Of a DNA stretch of 64,000 nt, positions 1 through 7,903 are shown one piece after another. A model generated the notes under the pieces. It was not told the DNA's origin, made no database searches, and saw only the letters and a list, made by a program, of their open reading frames with translations. This stretch comes from Nitrospira sp. GTDB taxonomy: Bacteria > Nitrospirota > Nitrospiria > Nitrospirales > Nitrospiraceae. The DNA lies in the NCBI GenBank assembly GCA_024760545.1, contig CP060501.1, positions 2,806,036 to 2,870,035 of the forward strand, written 5' to 3'. Position 1 is the stretch's first letter; every line of letters begins with the position of its first letter. Made by a program: the position numbers and the translations under genes.

Positions 1-945
1 CTGTTGATCATGACGGATACTATTGGACGACTGGGCAGCGTGACGGCTTCCATCACGAATGCGTTGTTGGGCAACCGACTGGTGCGCCGTATTCTTGAAC
101 AGGTGGTAGGAATTCATCAAGACCGCCGTCTGTTGCACTTCTCTCGCGAAACGTTTCCCCGCTGGTTCGACCGTCGAACGAAGACGGCAGCGGCTGATCC
201 CCCCACCCGCAAGGTCGCGTTGTTTTCCAGTTGCCTCGTGAATTATCAGGCGACCGATGTCGGCAAGGCGACGGTGCAGGTGCTGGAAAAGAACGGCATC
301 CACGTCGTGGTGCCGGAGCAACGCTGTTGCGGGATGCCGAGTTTTGATATCGGTGATACCCAGGCCATTCAAGAAGCTGCTCGAAGCAATGTCGCGTCAT
401 TGTACCCATGGGTCCTCAAGGGGTACGATGTAGTCGTCCCGACCGCCAGTTGCAGTTTGATGCTGAAGCGAGAATATCCGGAGCTTCATCGCGATGAGCA
501 GACCAAACAGGTGGCCGAGCGAACCTTCGACGTCTGCGAGTATTTGATGGCGATGAAAAAAGCCGGCCATTTGGCGACCGATTTCACCAAGAAGCCGGGA
601 CGCGTCGCGTATCAGATCCCCTGTCACCTCAGGGATCAAAATATCGGGTTTAAGTCCAAGGAACTGATGGAATGTGCGGGCGCTCAAGTCGAGCTGATCG
701 AACAGTGTTCGGGACACGACGGGGCCTGGTCCGTCAAAACGGAGTTTTTCCCCTTGTCGATGAAGATCGCCGGCAAGGCCGTGCGGGCGATCGAGCAAAC
801 ACCGGCCAACCTCGTCGCGTCGGACTGCCCATTGGCGGGGTTACAGTTGGAACAGGCCGGCGCGTCGGCCAATGCGGGGGAAAAAACCGTCCTGCATCCG
901 ATTCAGATCGTCCGTGACGCGTATGGGCTATCCTCACAACAGTGA
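1..945 (+). CDS. CCG-domain (heterodisulfide reductase/GlpC-like) Fe-S protein, 5' partial
   Basis: The reading frame is open to the window edge. The N-terminal ferredoxin-type cysteine clusters expected in this family are absent, so the gene most likely begins upstream. Two CCG-type modules are visible: the first has SSC and RCCGMP, and the second has IPCHLRDQ and a variant CSGHDG in place of CCG, followed by a late Cys in SDCPLAG. CCG modules bind Fe-S clusters in HdrB- and GlpC-type electron carriers. A DUF3501 gene follows closely; this pairing, often with a rubrerythrin, recurs in many bacteria and hints at an oxidative-stress or redox role. Family assignment is firm, the exact reaction is unknown. 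Confidence 0.8.
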   Translation: MLIMTDTIGRLGSVTASITNALLGNRLVRRILEQVVGIHQDRRLLHFSRETFPRWFDRRTKTAAADPPTRKVALFSSCLVNYQATDVGKATVQVLEKNGIHVVVPEQRCCGMPSFDIGDTQAIQEAARSNVASLYPWVLKGYDVVVPTASCSLMLKREYPELHRDEQTKQVAERTFDVCEYLMAMKKAGHLATDFTKKPGRVAYQIPCHLRDQNIGFKSKELMECAGAQVELIEQCSGHDGAWSVKTEFFPLSMKIAGKAVRAIEQTPANLVASDCPLAGLQLEQAGASANAGEKTVLHPIQIVRDAYGLSSQQ

Positions 946-1003
946 GGGGCTTGGGGAAATACAGTGATTCACGTTTGTCGAAGGGTAGGTTAGGGGGTCA
1001 ACA

Positions 1004-1588
1004 GTGAAAACGATCACATTCGGCGATGTCATCCCGCACGAAGAGTATGAACGGCAGCGAGAAGCTTTTCGCGCGAACATCATCGAATTGAAGCGGCGGC
1101 GCCGACTCTCGATCGGCCCGTTGATCACCGTCGTCTTCGAGAATCGTGAGACGCTGCAATTTCAGATTCAAGAAATGATCCGAACCGAGCGCATTGTCGA
1201 CCCACTCAAAGTGCAAGATGAGCTGGATGTATACAACGCCTTGCTGCCGCATCCGAACGAACTGAGCGCGACCCTCTTGATCGAAATCACCGACGAAGCC
1301 ACGATAAAAGAAAAGCTCGATCAATTCATGGGACTGGATCACGGAGAGAAAGTGGCGATCACTGCCGGCGGGGAAGAAGCCTTCGGAGAATTCGAAGGTG
1401 GCCGAAGCCATGAGACGAAAATCAGCGCGGTTCATTTCGTCAGGTTTCACCCGACTGCCTCGATGAGAGCGGCCTTTGCGGATCTCACTCGGCCGGTGAC
1501 GATTCGAGTGAACCATGGCGGGTACCATCAGGAGGTTCCCGTACCGGGCAGCATGAGGGAAGAGTGGCTCGCCGATTTACGCGCCTAA
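1004..1588 (+). CDS. DUF3501 family protein
   Basis: A 194-residue protein starting at GTG. It begins with KTITFGDVIPHEEYERQR and has the basic stretch ELKRRRRLSIGP near residue 35, features typical of DUF3501. It is soluble, with no signal peptide or membrane segment. The gene lies 58 bases after the CCG-domain Fe-S gene on the same strand, so the two probably form one transcription unit. DUF3501 has no established biochemical role; its repeated pairing with CCG-domain and rubrerythrin genes is the only functional clue. Confidence 0.8.
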   Translation: MKTITFGDVIPHEEYERQREAFRANIIELKRRRRLSIGPLITVVFENRETLQFQIQEMIRTERIVDPLKVQDELDVYNALLPHPNELSATLLIEITDEATIKEKLDQFMGLDHGEKVAITAGGEEAFGEFEGGRSHETKISAVHFVRFHPTASMRAAFADLTRPVTIRVNHGGYHQEVPVPGSMREEWLADLRA

Positions 1589-1616
1589 CTCGGCATCCGG
1601 GACTCACTGGAGCACT

Positions 1617-2372
1617 ATGCCGTCTGTTCTGTTGAACAAGCGCATCGAATTCGCCGCCGCGCACCGCTATCTCCGGACCGAATGGGATGAGGCGAAGAAT
1701 CGTGCGGCGTTCGGGCGCTGCTACAATGCTCCTGCCCACGGACATAACTACCTGTTGGAAGTCACCGTCTCCGGCGAGATCGATCCGAAGACCGGCATGG
1801 TCGTCAATCTGTTCGATCTCAAGCGTGTGCTCCTTGCCGTAATCGAAGAATTTGATCACAAGAACCTGAATTTCGACATGCCGTACTTCACAGACCGCAT
1901 CCCGACCTCAGAGAATTTCGCGCATGTGCTCTGGTCGAAATTGGCCTCCCAACGGGATATCGGCATGCTGCATACCCTTCGGCTCTGCGAGGATGAAGAT
2001 CTGTATGCCGAGGTCACTGCGGCCGACGGCCCGGAGGTTGCCGCTGTCGCCAAGCGGTATTCGTTCAATGCGATCCAGGAGAGCCATCAAGGACGGGACT
2101 GGGACTTCTACGTGACGGTTCACGGGACGATCGATCCGGTGACGGGCATGGTGACCGACATCGGCGCGTTGGACCGGCTGGTGCAAGACACCGTCATCAA
2201 GTCATTCGATCGGGAGGATCTCCGCCGGGTGCTTGGATCTGAAACCGTGAGAGGAGAAACTCTCGCCAAGGCGATCTGGGACCGTCTCGCCGGGCGTGTC
2301 TCAGGTGGAACACTCCGCAACGTCCGACTCGTCCAAACCCGCGACCTCTCGTTCGACTACGCGGGTGGCTAA
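1617..2372 (+). CDS. 6-pyruvoyl-tetrahydropterin synthase / QueD family, tandem-domain form
   Basis: A 251-residue protein, about twice the usual family length. The N-terminal half carries the PTPS signature: His16 (AAHR) and His41/His43 (HGHNY) as zinc ligands, Cys35 five residues before HGH, the GMV dipeptide-region motif, FDHKNLN and PTSEN. The C-terminal half (from about residue 147) repeats the fold, with VHGTIDPVTGMVTDIGALDRL mirroring the first half. Its metal positions read QGRDW and FDRED, so the zinc site is lost. PTPS-family enzymes act on dihydroneopterin triphosphate to give pterin or queuosine precursors. Spacing of Cys35 to HGH is more like canonical PTPS than QueD. No queuosine genes are adjacent. 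Confidence 0.82.
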   Translation: MPSVLLNKRIEFAAAHRYLRTEWDEAKNRAAFGRCYNAPAHGHNYLLEVTVSGEIDPKTGMVVNLFDLKRVLLAVIEEFDHKNLNFDMPYFTDRIPTSENFAHVLWSKLASQRDIGMLHTLRLCEDEDLYAEVTAADGPEVAAVAKRYSFNAIQESHQGRDWDFYVTVHGTIDPVTGMVTDIGALDRLVQDTVIKSFDREDLRRVLGSETVRGETLAKAIWDRLAGRVSGGTLRNVRLVQTRDLSFDYAGG

Positions 2373-2639
2373 ACGAGCTGCCACGCTGTTCAAATCTTCC
2401 TCCCAGGCCACTCGACACGGTTATTCCTGCTTTTGAATGCCGTTGTGTCTCATCATTGTTGCCTCCGATAATCGTGGGCGGCCATGTCCCTTCAATCTGA
2501 TACCAGCGGTTGCGAGAAACGAAGGGCAACCCTCTCTAACTTCGTTGAGAGGTCGAAGCTGGTGCTGATCGTCGTTGACGCTGCTCTGGAGTTCGTTCAT
2601 CCGGACATGCTACACAGAGACTCAAACTTGTGAGGAACG

Positions 2640-2816
2640 ATGAGTGCGACGGGTTCGTTGTTTATCGGGATTGTAGGATCGCTGCTGTTTCTGATCAGCG
2701 TCTTTGCATTCAGTCAGAGGAATTGGAAAGGCGGCCTGGTGTGGCTGCTGGTCGGCGCGGGATTGATCGCGCTGTTGACCTATATGGACAAGCCATCGGC
2801 GAATTTGTTGCCGTAG
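2640..2816 (+). CDS. small two-helix membrane protein (58 aa)
   Basis: A short ATG-initiated frame preceded by GTGAGGA at good Shine-Dalgarno distance. It encodes 58 residues with two hydrophobic stretches, roughly residues 5-23 (GSLFIGIVGSLLFLISVFAF) and 31-47 (GGLVWLLVGAGLIALL), separated by a basic SQRNWK turn. It looks like a genuine small inner-membrane protein. I do not recognise the family and no neighbour suggests a role. Confidence 0.6.
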   Translation: MSATGSLFIGIVGSLLFLISVFAFSQRNWKGGLVWLLVGAGLIALLTYMDKPSANLLP

Positions 2817-2867
2817 GGGACGAGCACGGGTAGGCCGCTTCTGAACGCCTTCATGAGCCAGGATCGA

Positions 2868-3335
2868 TCAGTGTTTCGGCGAATGCTTCTGTGAATGGCG
2901 CTCACCGTCTGTTCGTTCGGTGCCGCTCTTGGTTCCGCGCGGAGTAAAGCGGGCTGCGTAAGCCTCTTGTTCCGGTAACCTGAGGAAGACGATGATCCCG
3001 GTATCCGGGTTTATTGTGAATGCACCGTTCCCCTTCAGCGTGTTCTCACCCGAGGGCTCCAATTCCACCTGGATTTTGGCCTTCTCAAACCCCTGTTGGA
3101 TGGTGGCCTTGGCTTTGGCTCCATCAGTGGGGATGGCCTTATCCGAATGATCCGTGACGTACAGCACCAGTTCTCCGTCCTCGGCGACCAACTCTAGATG
3201 ATAAGGGCCTGCGCTAAGCGATTGCCCGCCGTGGAGGGACTTCACGGGGTCGGAGTGTTTCGCCGTGTGAGCTCCGACCGGTACTGAACCGAGCAGCGTT
3301 GCGCACAGAGCGAAGGTTCCCAGCAGATGTTTCAT
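2868..3335 (-). CDS. secreted hypothetical protein, paralogue of the upstream gene
   Basis: The chosen start gives 155 residues beginning MKHLLGTFALCATLLG, a clear signal peptide with likely cleavage after GAHA-type VGAHT. GGGAGA stands before this ATG. The mature part holds LHGGQ, a beta-rich core with LELVAEDGELVLYVTDHSDK and VFLRLPEQEAYAARFTP, and a His/Lys-rich tail ending SQKHSPKH. It shares this plan with the gene at 3392-3874, so the two are tandem duplicates. Export to the periplasm and metal handling through the His-rich ends are inferences. The family name is not known to me. Confidence 0.7.
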   Translation of the reverse strand: MKHLLGTFALCATLLGSVPVGAHTAKHSDPVKSLHGGQSLSAGPYHLELVAEDGELVLYVTDHSDKAIPTDGAKAKATIQQGFEKAKIQVELEPSGENTLKGNGAFTINPDTGIIVFLRLPEQEAYAARFTPRGTKSGTERTDGERHSQKHSPKH

Positions 3336-3391
3336 GATCGGTTCTCCCAGAAAGCGAGTTCCACGTCTATCGATAAGGCAGATGTTGATCG

Positions 3392-3874
3392 TCAATGCTT
3401 CGGCGCATGGTGGTGATGATGCTCGCCGTCGCCCTTTGACGTTCCCTCTTGGGATTTTTCGCTTGGGTCTGACTTGGGCTTCAGCGGCATAAAGCGGGCG
3501 GCATAGCCATCTTGATTCGGGAGTTTCATGAAGACGATGACCACGGTGGTCGGCGTGAGGGAAAAGGTGCCGGAACCCTTGAGCATATTGTTTCCCACGG
3601 GGTGGAGATGTACCTGTGTTCTCGTCGATCCCGTCTCAATGGTTGCTTTGGCCAGACCTCCATCTACGCTGATGGTATTGTCCGCGTGGTCGGTGACGTA
3701 TACTGTGAGGTCTCCATCCTTGGCGACCAGTTCCATATGAAACGGCCCGGTCATACGCAATTGCCCGCCATGCGGGGCCTCGACGGATTCAAAAAATTCA
3801 TCGGTATGGGCTCCGGCTCGGACCGAGAGCGTCAACATGGCGCCGAGGACCAGACATGCAACGGTGTGCTTCAT
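3392..3874 (-). CDS. secreted hypothetical protein with His-rich C-terminus
   Basis: A 160-residue product starting MKHTVACLVLGAML, with a signal peptide ending near RAGAHT. A strong AGGAGGTG lies just upstream. The core (PHGGQLRMTGPFHMELVAKDG, then VTDHAD and VFMKLPNQDGYAARF, each shown in part) matches the downstream paralogue at 2868-3335. The tail contains five consecutive histidines (GEHHHHHAPKH), so binding of a divalent metal in the periplasm is plausible. The pair is probably co-transcribed, 56 bases apart. Confidence 0.7.
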   Translation of the reverse strand: MKHTVACLVLGAMLTLSVRAGAHTDEFFESVEAPHGGQLRMTGPFHMELVAKDGDLTVYVTDHADNTISVDGGLAKATIETGSTRTQVHLHPVGNNMLKGSGTFSLTPTTVVIVFMKLPNQDGYAARFMPLKPKSDPSEKSQEGTSKGDGEHHHHHAPKH

Positions 3875-3965
3875 GCTTCGCTCACCTCCTAACCTGCCAA
3901 CCATTCAGCGCTTTCGGCGAAGTGGCAAGATCTCTTCCGGTTCAACTGCTCAGTGTGCATGGGCT

Positions 3966-4295
3966 CTACTTGAGCAGATAGTCTGAAACGAGTGCGGCGA
4001 GTTCGGCCTGCTCGACGACTCCTTCGCGCGCGAGCAGCAGTCTCCCATGAGCGAAGAAATGGGTGGTGGGATAGGTTTCGAATGTATGGGTTTTTTTGAT
4101 CTCACGGCATCGGCCGGGCACGTGCATCTTTGCTTTGCCGACCTTCAGATCGGGAAACTTGGCGGCCACCTCTTCCAGGATTGGGTCATAGAGTTTGCAT
4201 GGCTCACACGTCGCCAACCCGTACGCGACAATCGCCGCCGGCGCATGGGTGAATTCTGCATAATTGGCGTCACTGACGTCGAGGACGTTGCTCAT
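3966..4295 (-). CDS. thioredoxin-family protein
   Basis: A 109-residue thioredoxin-fold protein. The redox site is CEPC near residues 30-33 (ATCEPCKLYDP), and the cis-Pro region reads ETYPTTHFF. No signal peptide is seen, so it is probably cytoplasmic. Its role would be thiol-disulfide exchange. It lies downstream of the peroxiredoxin gene on the same strand, making it a plausible reductant for that enzyme. A palindromic element sits between the two genes, so co-transcription is not certain. Confidence 0.85.
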   Translation of the reverse strand: MSNVLDVSDANYAEFTHAPAAIVAYGLATCEPCKLYDPILEEVAAKFPDLKVGKAKMHVPGRCREIKKTHTFETYPTTHFFAHGRLLLAREGVVEQAELAALVSDYLLK

Positions 4296-4346
4296 GAGTC
4301 TAGGGGGTTCAAGCCCGTTCCAGCGGTGCCGAATCCAGAGCGCTAA

Positions 4347-4383
4347 GTGCTGAGCTTAAGAGAAGAATCTCTCAACTCAGCAC
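4347..4383. repeat. REP-like intergenic hairpin
   Basis: Arms GTGCTGAG (4347-4354) and CTCAGCAC (4376-4383) pair perfectly. Inside them, AGAGA and TCTCT continue the stem around an AGAA loop. A further GCTCAGCAC copy follows at 4389-4397. There is no T-run on either strand, so a REP-type or mobile palindrome fits better than a terminator. It separates the thioredoxin and peroxiredoxin genes. Confidence 0.5.
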
Positions 4384-4401
4384 CCAACGCTCAGCACCGA
4401 T

Positions 4402-4872
4402 TTAGTTTAACTTGGAGAGCGCATCAAGGATTTCCTTGTCCTCGCGCGCAGTCTTGATCTCCTGCACTTTCACGTAGGCGACCTTGCCGTTCTTATCGAC
4501 GATCACGGTCGCGCGCTTGGAACAGTTCAGCGGTTCGAAATAGAGACCATAGGACTTCGCCGTCGTCCGATGCACGTCAGACAGGAGGCGGTGCTTCAGG
4601 TCCAACGAGTCGGCCCAGGCTTTGTGGGAGAAAAAGCTGTCGCAGCTGACGCCGAACAACTCCGCGTTGGCGGACTGGAACTTGGGAAAGTCATCGGACA
4701 AACACTTGTTCTCTCCATGGCAGACAGGACTCCAATCCAGTGGGTAGAAACAGAGCACGACGTTCTTCTTGCCTTTGTAGTCGCTCAACTTCACGTCCTT
4801 CTGGTCTTGATCCTTCAGATTGAAGTCCGGTGCCGTATCGCCCGCCTTAATTTCCGGTGCCACGTCGCTCAT
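4402..4872 (-). CDS. peroxiredoxin (AhpC/TSA family)
   Basis: A 156-residue protein with the peroxiredoxin active site [13 protein letters not shown], where the Cys in PVC is the peroxidatic residue. GDTAPDF near the N-terminus and LLSDV further on are also family-typical. It reduces hydrogen peroxide or organic peroxides using a thiol donor, possibly the neighbouring thioredoxin. AAGGAGG precedes the ATG. A second Cys in GVSCDSFF and one in LNCSKRAT are candidate resolving residues. The subclass (AhpE- or 2-Cys-like) is not settled by eye. Confidence 0.88.
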   Translation of the reverse strand: MSDVAPEIKAGDTAPDFNLKDQDQKDVKLSDYKGKKNVVLCFYPLDWSPVCHGENKCLSDDFPKFQSANAELFGVSCDSFFSHKAWADSLDLKHRLLSDVHRTTAKSYGLYFEPLNCSKRATVIVDKNGKVAYVKVQEIKTAREDKEILDALSKLN

Positions 4873-5048
4873 CGCAAACCTCCTTAAGACTGTCTGTATG
4901 GGTGAGTTGGTGTACTGAGGTCTCGAATTGGAAGGACCCCACTATCTGTAGCCCTAAACTTTGTAACCTGTGGTTTAAAGTGATGTCAACGGTCCGAAAG
5001 GCCTACGTGCAGAGCTGAAACCGATAACGTGTTGAGCGATCAAAGGAT

Positions 5049-5801
5049 TTATGAACTTTGAAGTTCGCGAAATCCCAGCATCCGTCCAGCTGGTGCGGCG
5101 GTCCGGTAATTCTTAATATGGATGGCACGACCAAGCAGAGGAAGGTCGAGCGCTGTTCCGACTTTGGGCGAATGGCCAACCCGCAGCAATTCACCGGCTG
5201 ATTCGGACAAGATCTCCTTGGCGGTATTGTCGGACAGTCCCTTACTCGTGAATAGCTCAATCTCATCCAGCCCAAATTTGCTCAAGCCCAGGGAGTAAGA
5301 CCATATCTGGTCTGGTCGCATCGTGTCGTCATGGACGATCGAACAGTGATCATCCAGGACAAAACTCGTGAGAGTCCGTTGTTGCCAGTCCGAGGGATTG
5401 ACGTAGGCCTGCGTGATCACATCATGGGCAGTGCCCTGTGTCAGGAGAGTCAGGCAACGAGCCAGGCGTGCGGCCAGCAGGACGGTATCGGGCATGTCTC
5501 GGGGGGAGGCGAGCGAGGGTGCGACGGCACCCATGAGGTCGTGCTCCCAGGATAGTTGCTTCATAACTTCAGCGACATGGCTCTTCGGCAACGGCATGAC
5601 GACATGAGCGGACCAGGGGCCATGTGTGGCCTGCCAGGATTCAGCCGAACCCTCCTCATGGCGGATGGTCAACGGCGCGCCATACTCCCGCTCATACAGC
5701 ATCTTGAGCTCATCGGTCGCCGGTGCGGCGCCGCGATAGCCGATGAAGTACAACGGCGGCCGTTTGGCAGAAGGTTTAGGTGTCTTCTTACGAATTCTCA
5801 T
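5049..5801 (-). CDS. hypothetical protein
   Basis: A soluble protein of 250 residues when started at ATG 5801 (MRIRKK). A TTG start 42 bases upstream is possible, since no clear Shine-Dalgarno decides. The N-terminus is basic, followed by PLYFIGYRGAAPATDEL and a mixed alpha/beta core. There is a conserved-looking LDDHCSIVHDD and a C-terminal GLDEIELFTSKGLSDN. It faintly resembles DUF4261-type proteins, but I would not assign it. It follows typA on the same strand by about 50 bases. Confidence 0.6.
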   Translation of the reverse strand: MRIRKKTPKPSAKRPPLYFIGYRGAAPATDELKMLYEREYGAPLTIRHEEGSAESWQATHGPWSAHVVMPLPKSHVAEVMKQLSWEHDLMGAVAPSLASPRDMPDTVLLAARLARCLTLLTQGTAHDVITQAYVNPSDWQQRTLTSFVLDDHCSIVHDDTMRPDQIWSYSLGLSKFGLDEIELFTSKGLSDNTAKEILSESAGELLRVGHSPKVGTALDLPLLGRAIHIKNYRTAAPAGRMLGFRELQSS

Positions 5802-5855
5802 ATCGAAGTCCGTATCGCGTCGTTCGTGAAACGCATCTTGCAAGCGAACAGCGCG

Positions 5856-7712
5856 TCATTTCCCGGATTTTTTCGCCTTGCGGCGATCATCCGGATTCAA
5901 CAGGCGCTTTCGCAAGCGCAGGTTCTGCGGGGTCACTTCGACCAGCTCATCCGCTCCGATGTACTCTAAGGAGAACTCCAGCGTCATTTCGCGTGGCGGG
6001 GTGAGGACCAGGGCTTCGTCGGAGCCGGATGCTCGCATATTGCTCAGATGCTTCTCCTTGCACACATTCACATCGAGGTCTTCGTCACGGCTGTTTTGGC
6101 CCACGACCATTCCCCGGTAGACCTCTACTCCTGGTCCGATGAACATGGCACCGCGTTCCTGAGTCATGAAGATGGCATAGCCCGTACTGGATCCATCTTC
6201 GAAGGCGACCAGTGAGCCATGCGGTGCCACGATCAGATCCCTCTCTTCCGCCGGTTCATACGCCGCAAACACGTGGTGCATGATGACGGTCCCCCGGGTT
6301 TTTGCAAGCAGCACGTTCTTGAGCCCCATGATGCCCCGGGTCGGGATGTGGTATTCCAGATGCATTTCACTGGTGCCCACATCGGAATGAATGAGCCGCA
6401 TGTGCCGCATTTCGCCTCGGCGTTTCCCGATCTCCTCGATCACCGTGCCCTGATAGGTTTCCGGCACTTGGATGGTCAGTTCTTCGTACGGTTCCATGAC
6501 GGCCCCGCCCTCACGGTGGAGAATGACCTCCGGTTGCGACACTTGAAGCTCGTACCCCTCCCGTCGCATCTGTTCGATCAACACGGAGAGATGGAGTTCG
6601 CCTCGGCCGGCCACAAGAAAGCGATCGGCGCTGTCCGTCTCATTGACTCGGAGCGAGACGTTGGTCTCCAGTTCCTTGAAGAGTCGCTCACGCAAGTGGC
6701 GTGACGTCAGGAACTTGCCTTCACGTCCGGCGAAGGGACTGTTGTTAACCGAGAAGGTCATCTGAACCGTCGGCTCATCGATGGAGACGCGCGGGAGGGC
6801 GACCGGACGATCAGCATCCGCAATGGTATCGCCAATGCTCACGTCATCAAGCCCGGCGACCGCGACGATCTCTCCGGCGGCTGCCTGTTCGGTGTCGGCT
6901 CGTTCAAGGCCTGAATAGACCGCGAGATCGGATACTCTTCCGGGAATCTGAGCGCCGTTCTTGCCGAGGACCATGACATTCTGCCGGCGGGCAATGGAAC
7001 CGGACTGGATCTTGCCGATGCCCATCTTCCCTTTGTAGGAATCTTGCACAAGGGCCAGCACAAGAATCTGGAGCGGGGCCTCGACGGTAATGGCTGGGGC
7101 AGGAATCTTCTCCAGCACCGTATCGAGGAGCGGTATGATATCGGTACCGGGCTTGTTGACATCGAGTGTGGCGATCCCTTTAATCGCCGACGTATAGACG
7201 ATCGGAAAATCGAGTTGTTCGTCGGTGGCTCCCAGATGAACGAATAGGTCGAAGGTGCGGTTGACGACGTCGTCGATGACGGCGTCCGGCCGGTCAATTT
7301 TGTTGATGACCACGATGGCTTTGTGCCCAAGCGCCAAGGCTTTCCGCAACACGAAAGTCGTTTGCGGCATGGGGCCTTCTTTCGCATCGACTAAAATCAA
7401 TACACCGTCCACCATCCGAAGCGTGCGTTCCACTTCACCGCCGAAATCGGCATGGCCCGGAGTATCGACAATATTGATTTTCACCCCGTTGTAGATGACG
7501 CTGGCATTTTTGGCCCGGATCGTGATCCCACGTTCCCGTTCCTGGTCCATTGAGTCCATGATGCGTTCGCCCATATCGTCGATCTTGCGATGGACGTGCG
7601 TTTGGCGGAGCACCGCATCGACCAGCGTCGTTTTGCCGTGATCCACGTGGGCGATAATGGCGATGTTACGGATATCGCTCCGGCGGTCATGAGGGGCGCG
7701 TAAGGTCGTCAT
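5856..7712 (-). CDS. typA: translational GTPase TypA/BipA
   Basis: The ATG at 7712 gives 618 residues, the normal TypA length. All G motifs are present: [10 protein letters not shown] (G1), [12 protein letters not shown] (G2), [11 protein letters not shown] (G3), NKIDRPDA (G4) and TSAIKG (G5). EF-G-like domains and the TypA-specific C-terminus follow. TypA is a ribosome-associated GTPase involved in 50S assembly and stress or cold adaptation. An in-frame extension to 7808 runs through a hairpin and T-run and was rejected. The gene is divergent from the penicillin-binding protein gene. Confidence 0.95.
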   Translation of the reverse strand: MTTLRAPHDRRSDIRNIAIIAHVDHGKTTLVDAVLRQTHVHRKIDDMGERIMDSMDQERERGITIRAKNASVIYNGVKINIVDTPGHADFGGEVERTLRMVDGVLILVDAKEGPMPQTTFVLRKALALGHKAIVVINKIDRPDAVIDDVVNRTFDLFVHLGATDEQLDFPIVYTSAIKGIATLDVNKPGTDIIPLLDTVLEKIPAPAITVEAPLQILVLALVQDSYKGKMGIGKIQSGSIARRQNVMVLGKNGAQIPGRVSDLAVYSGLERADTEQAAAGEIVAVAGLDDVSIGDTIADADRPVALPRVSIDEPTVQMTFSVNNSPFAGREGKFLTSRHLRERLFKELETNVSLRVNETDSADRFLVAGRGELHLSVLIEQMRREGYELQVSQPEVILHREGGAVMEPYEELTIQVPETYQGTVIEEIGKRRGEMRHMRLIHSDVGTSEMHLEYHIPTRGIMGLKNVLLAKTRGTVIMHHVFAAYEPAEERDLIVAPHGSLVAFEDGSSTGYAIFMTQERGAMFIGPGVEVYRGMVVGQNSRDEDLDVNVCKEKHLSNMRASGSDEALVLTPPREMTLEFSLEYIGADELVEVTPQNLRLRKRLLNPDDRRKAKKSGK

Positions 7713-7734
7713 GGTGAGGGTACTTCCGTAATGA

Positions 7735-7765
7735 CAAAAAAAAGACGCCCCATGAGTGAGGCGTC
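7735..7765 (-). terminator. hairpin plus T-run upstream of typA
   Basis: On the minus strand, GACGCC (7765-7760) and GGCGTC (7749-7744) form a stem, followed at once by an eight-base T-run. It ends about 22 bases before the typA start codon. No minus-strand gene lies upstream to need terminating, so it may be an attenuator in the typA leader or the end of a short RNA. Confidence 0.55.
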
Positions 7766-7903
7766 GGCGGAAGTATACATGAGCACCGGCCATCTCACAA
7801 GCGATCATTCAGGTGACATTAGACGGCGGAAGCTTGAGTTTTGGGAAGACGCATTGTAAGGTTTTGGTAACCTCAGGTTCACGTCTACTGGACTCCATAC
7901 CCG

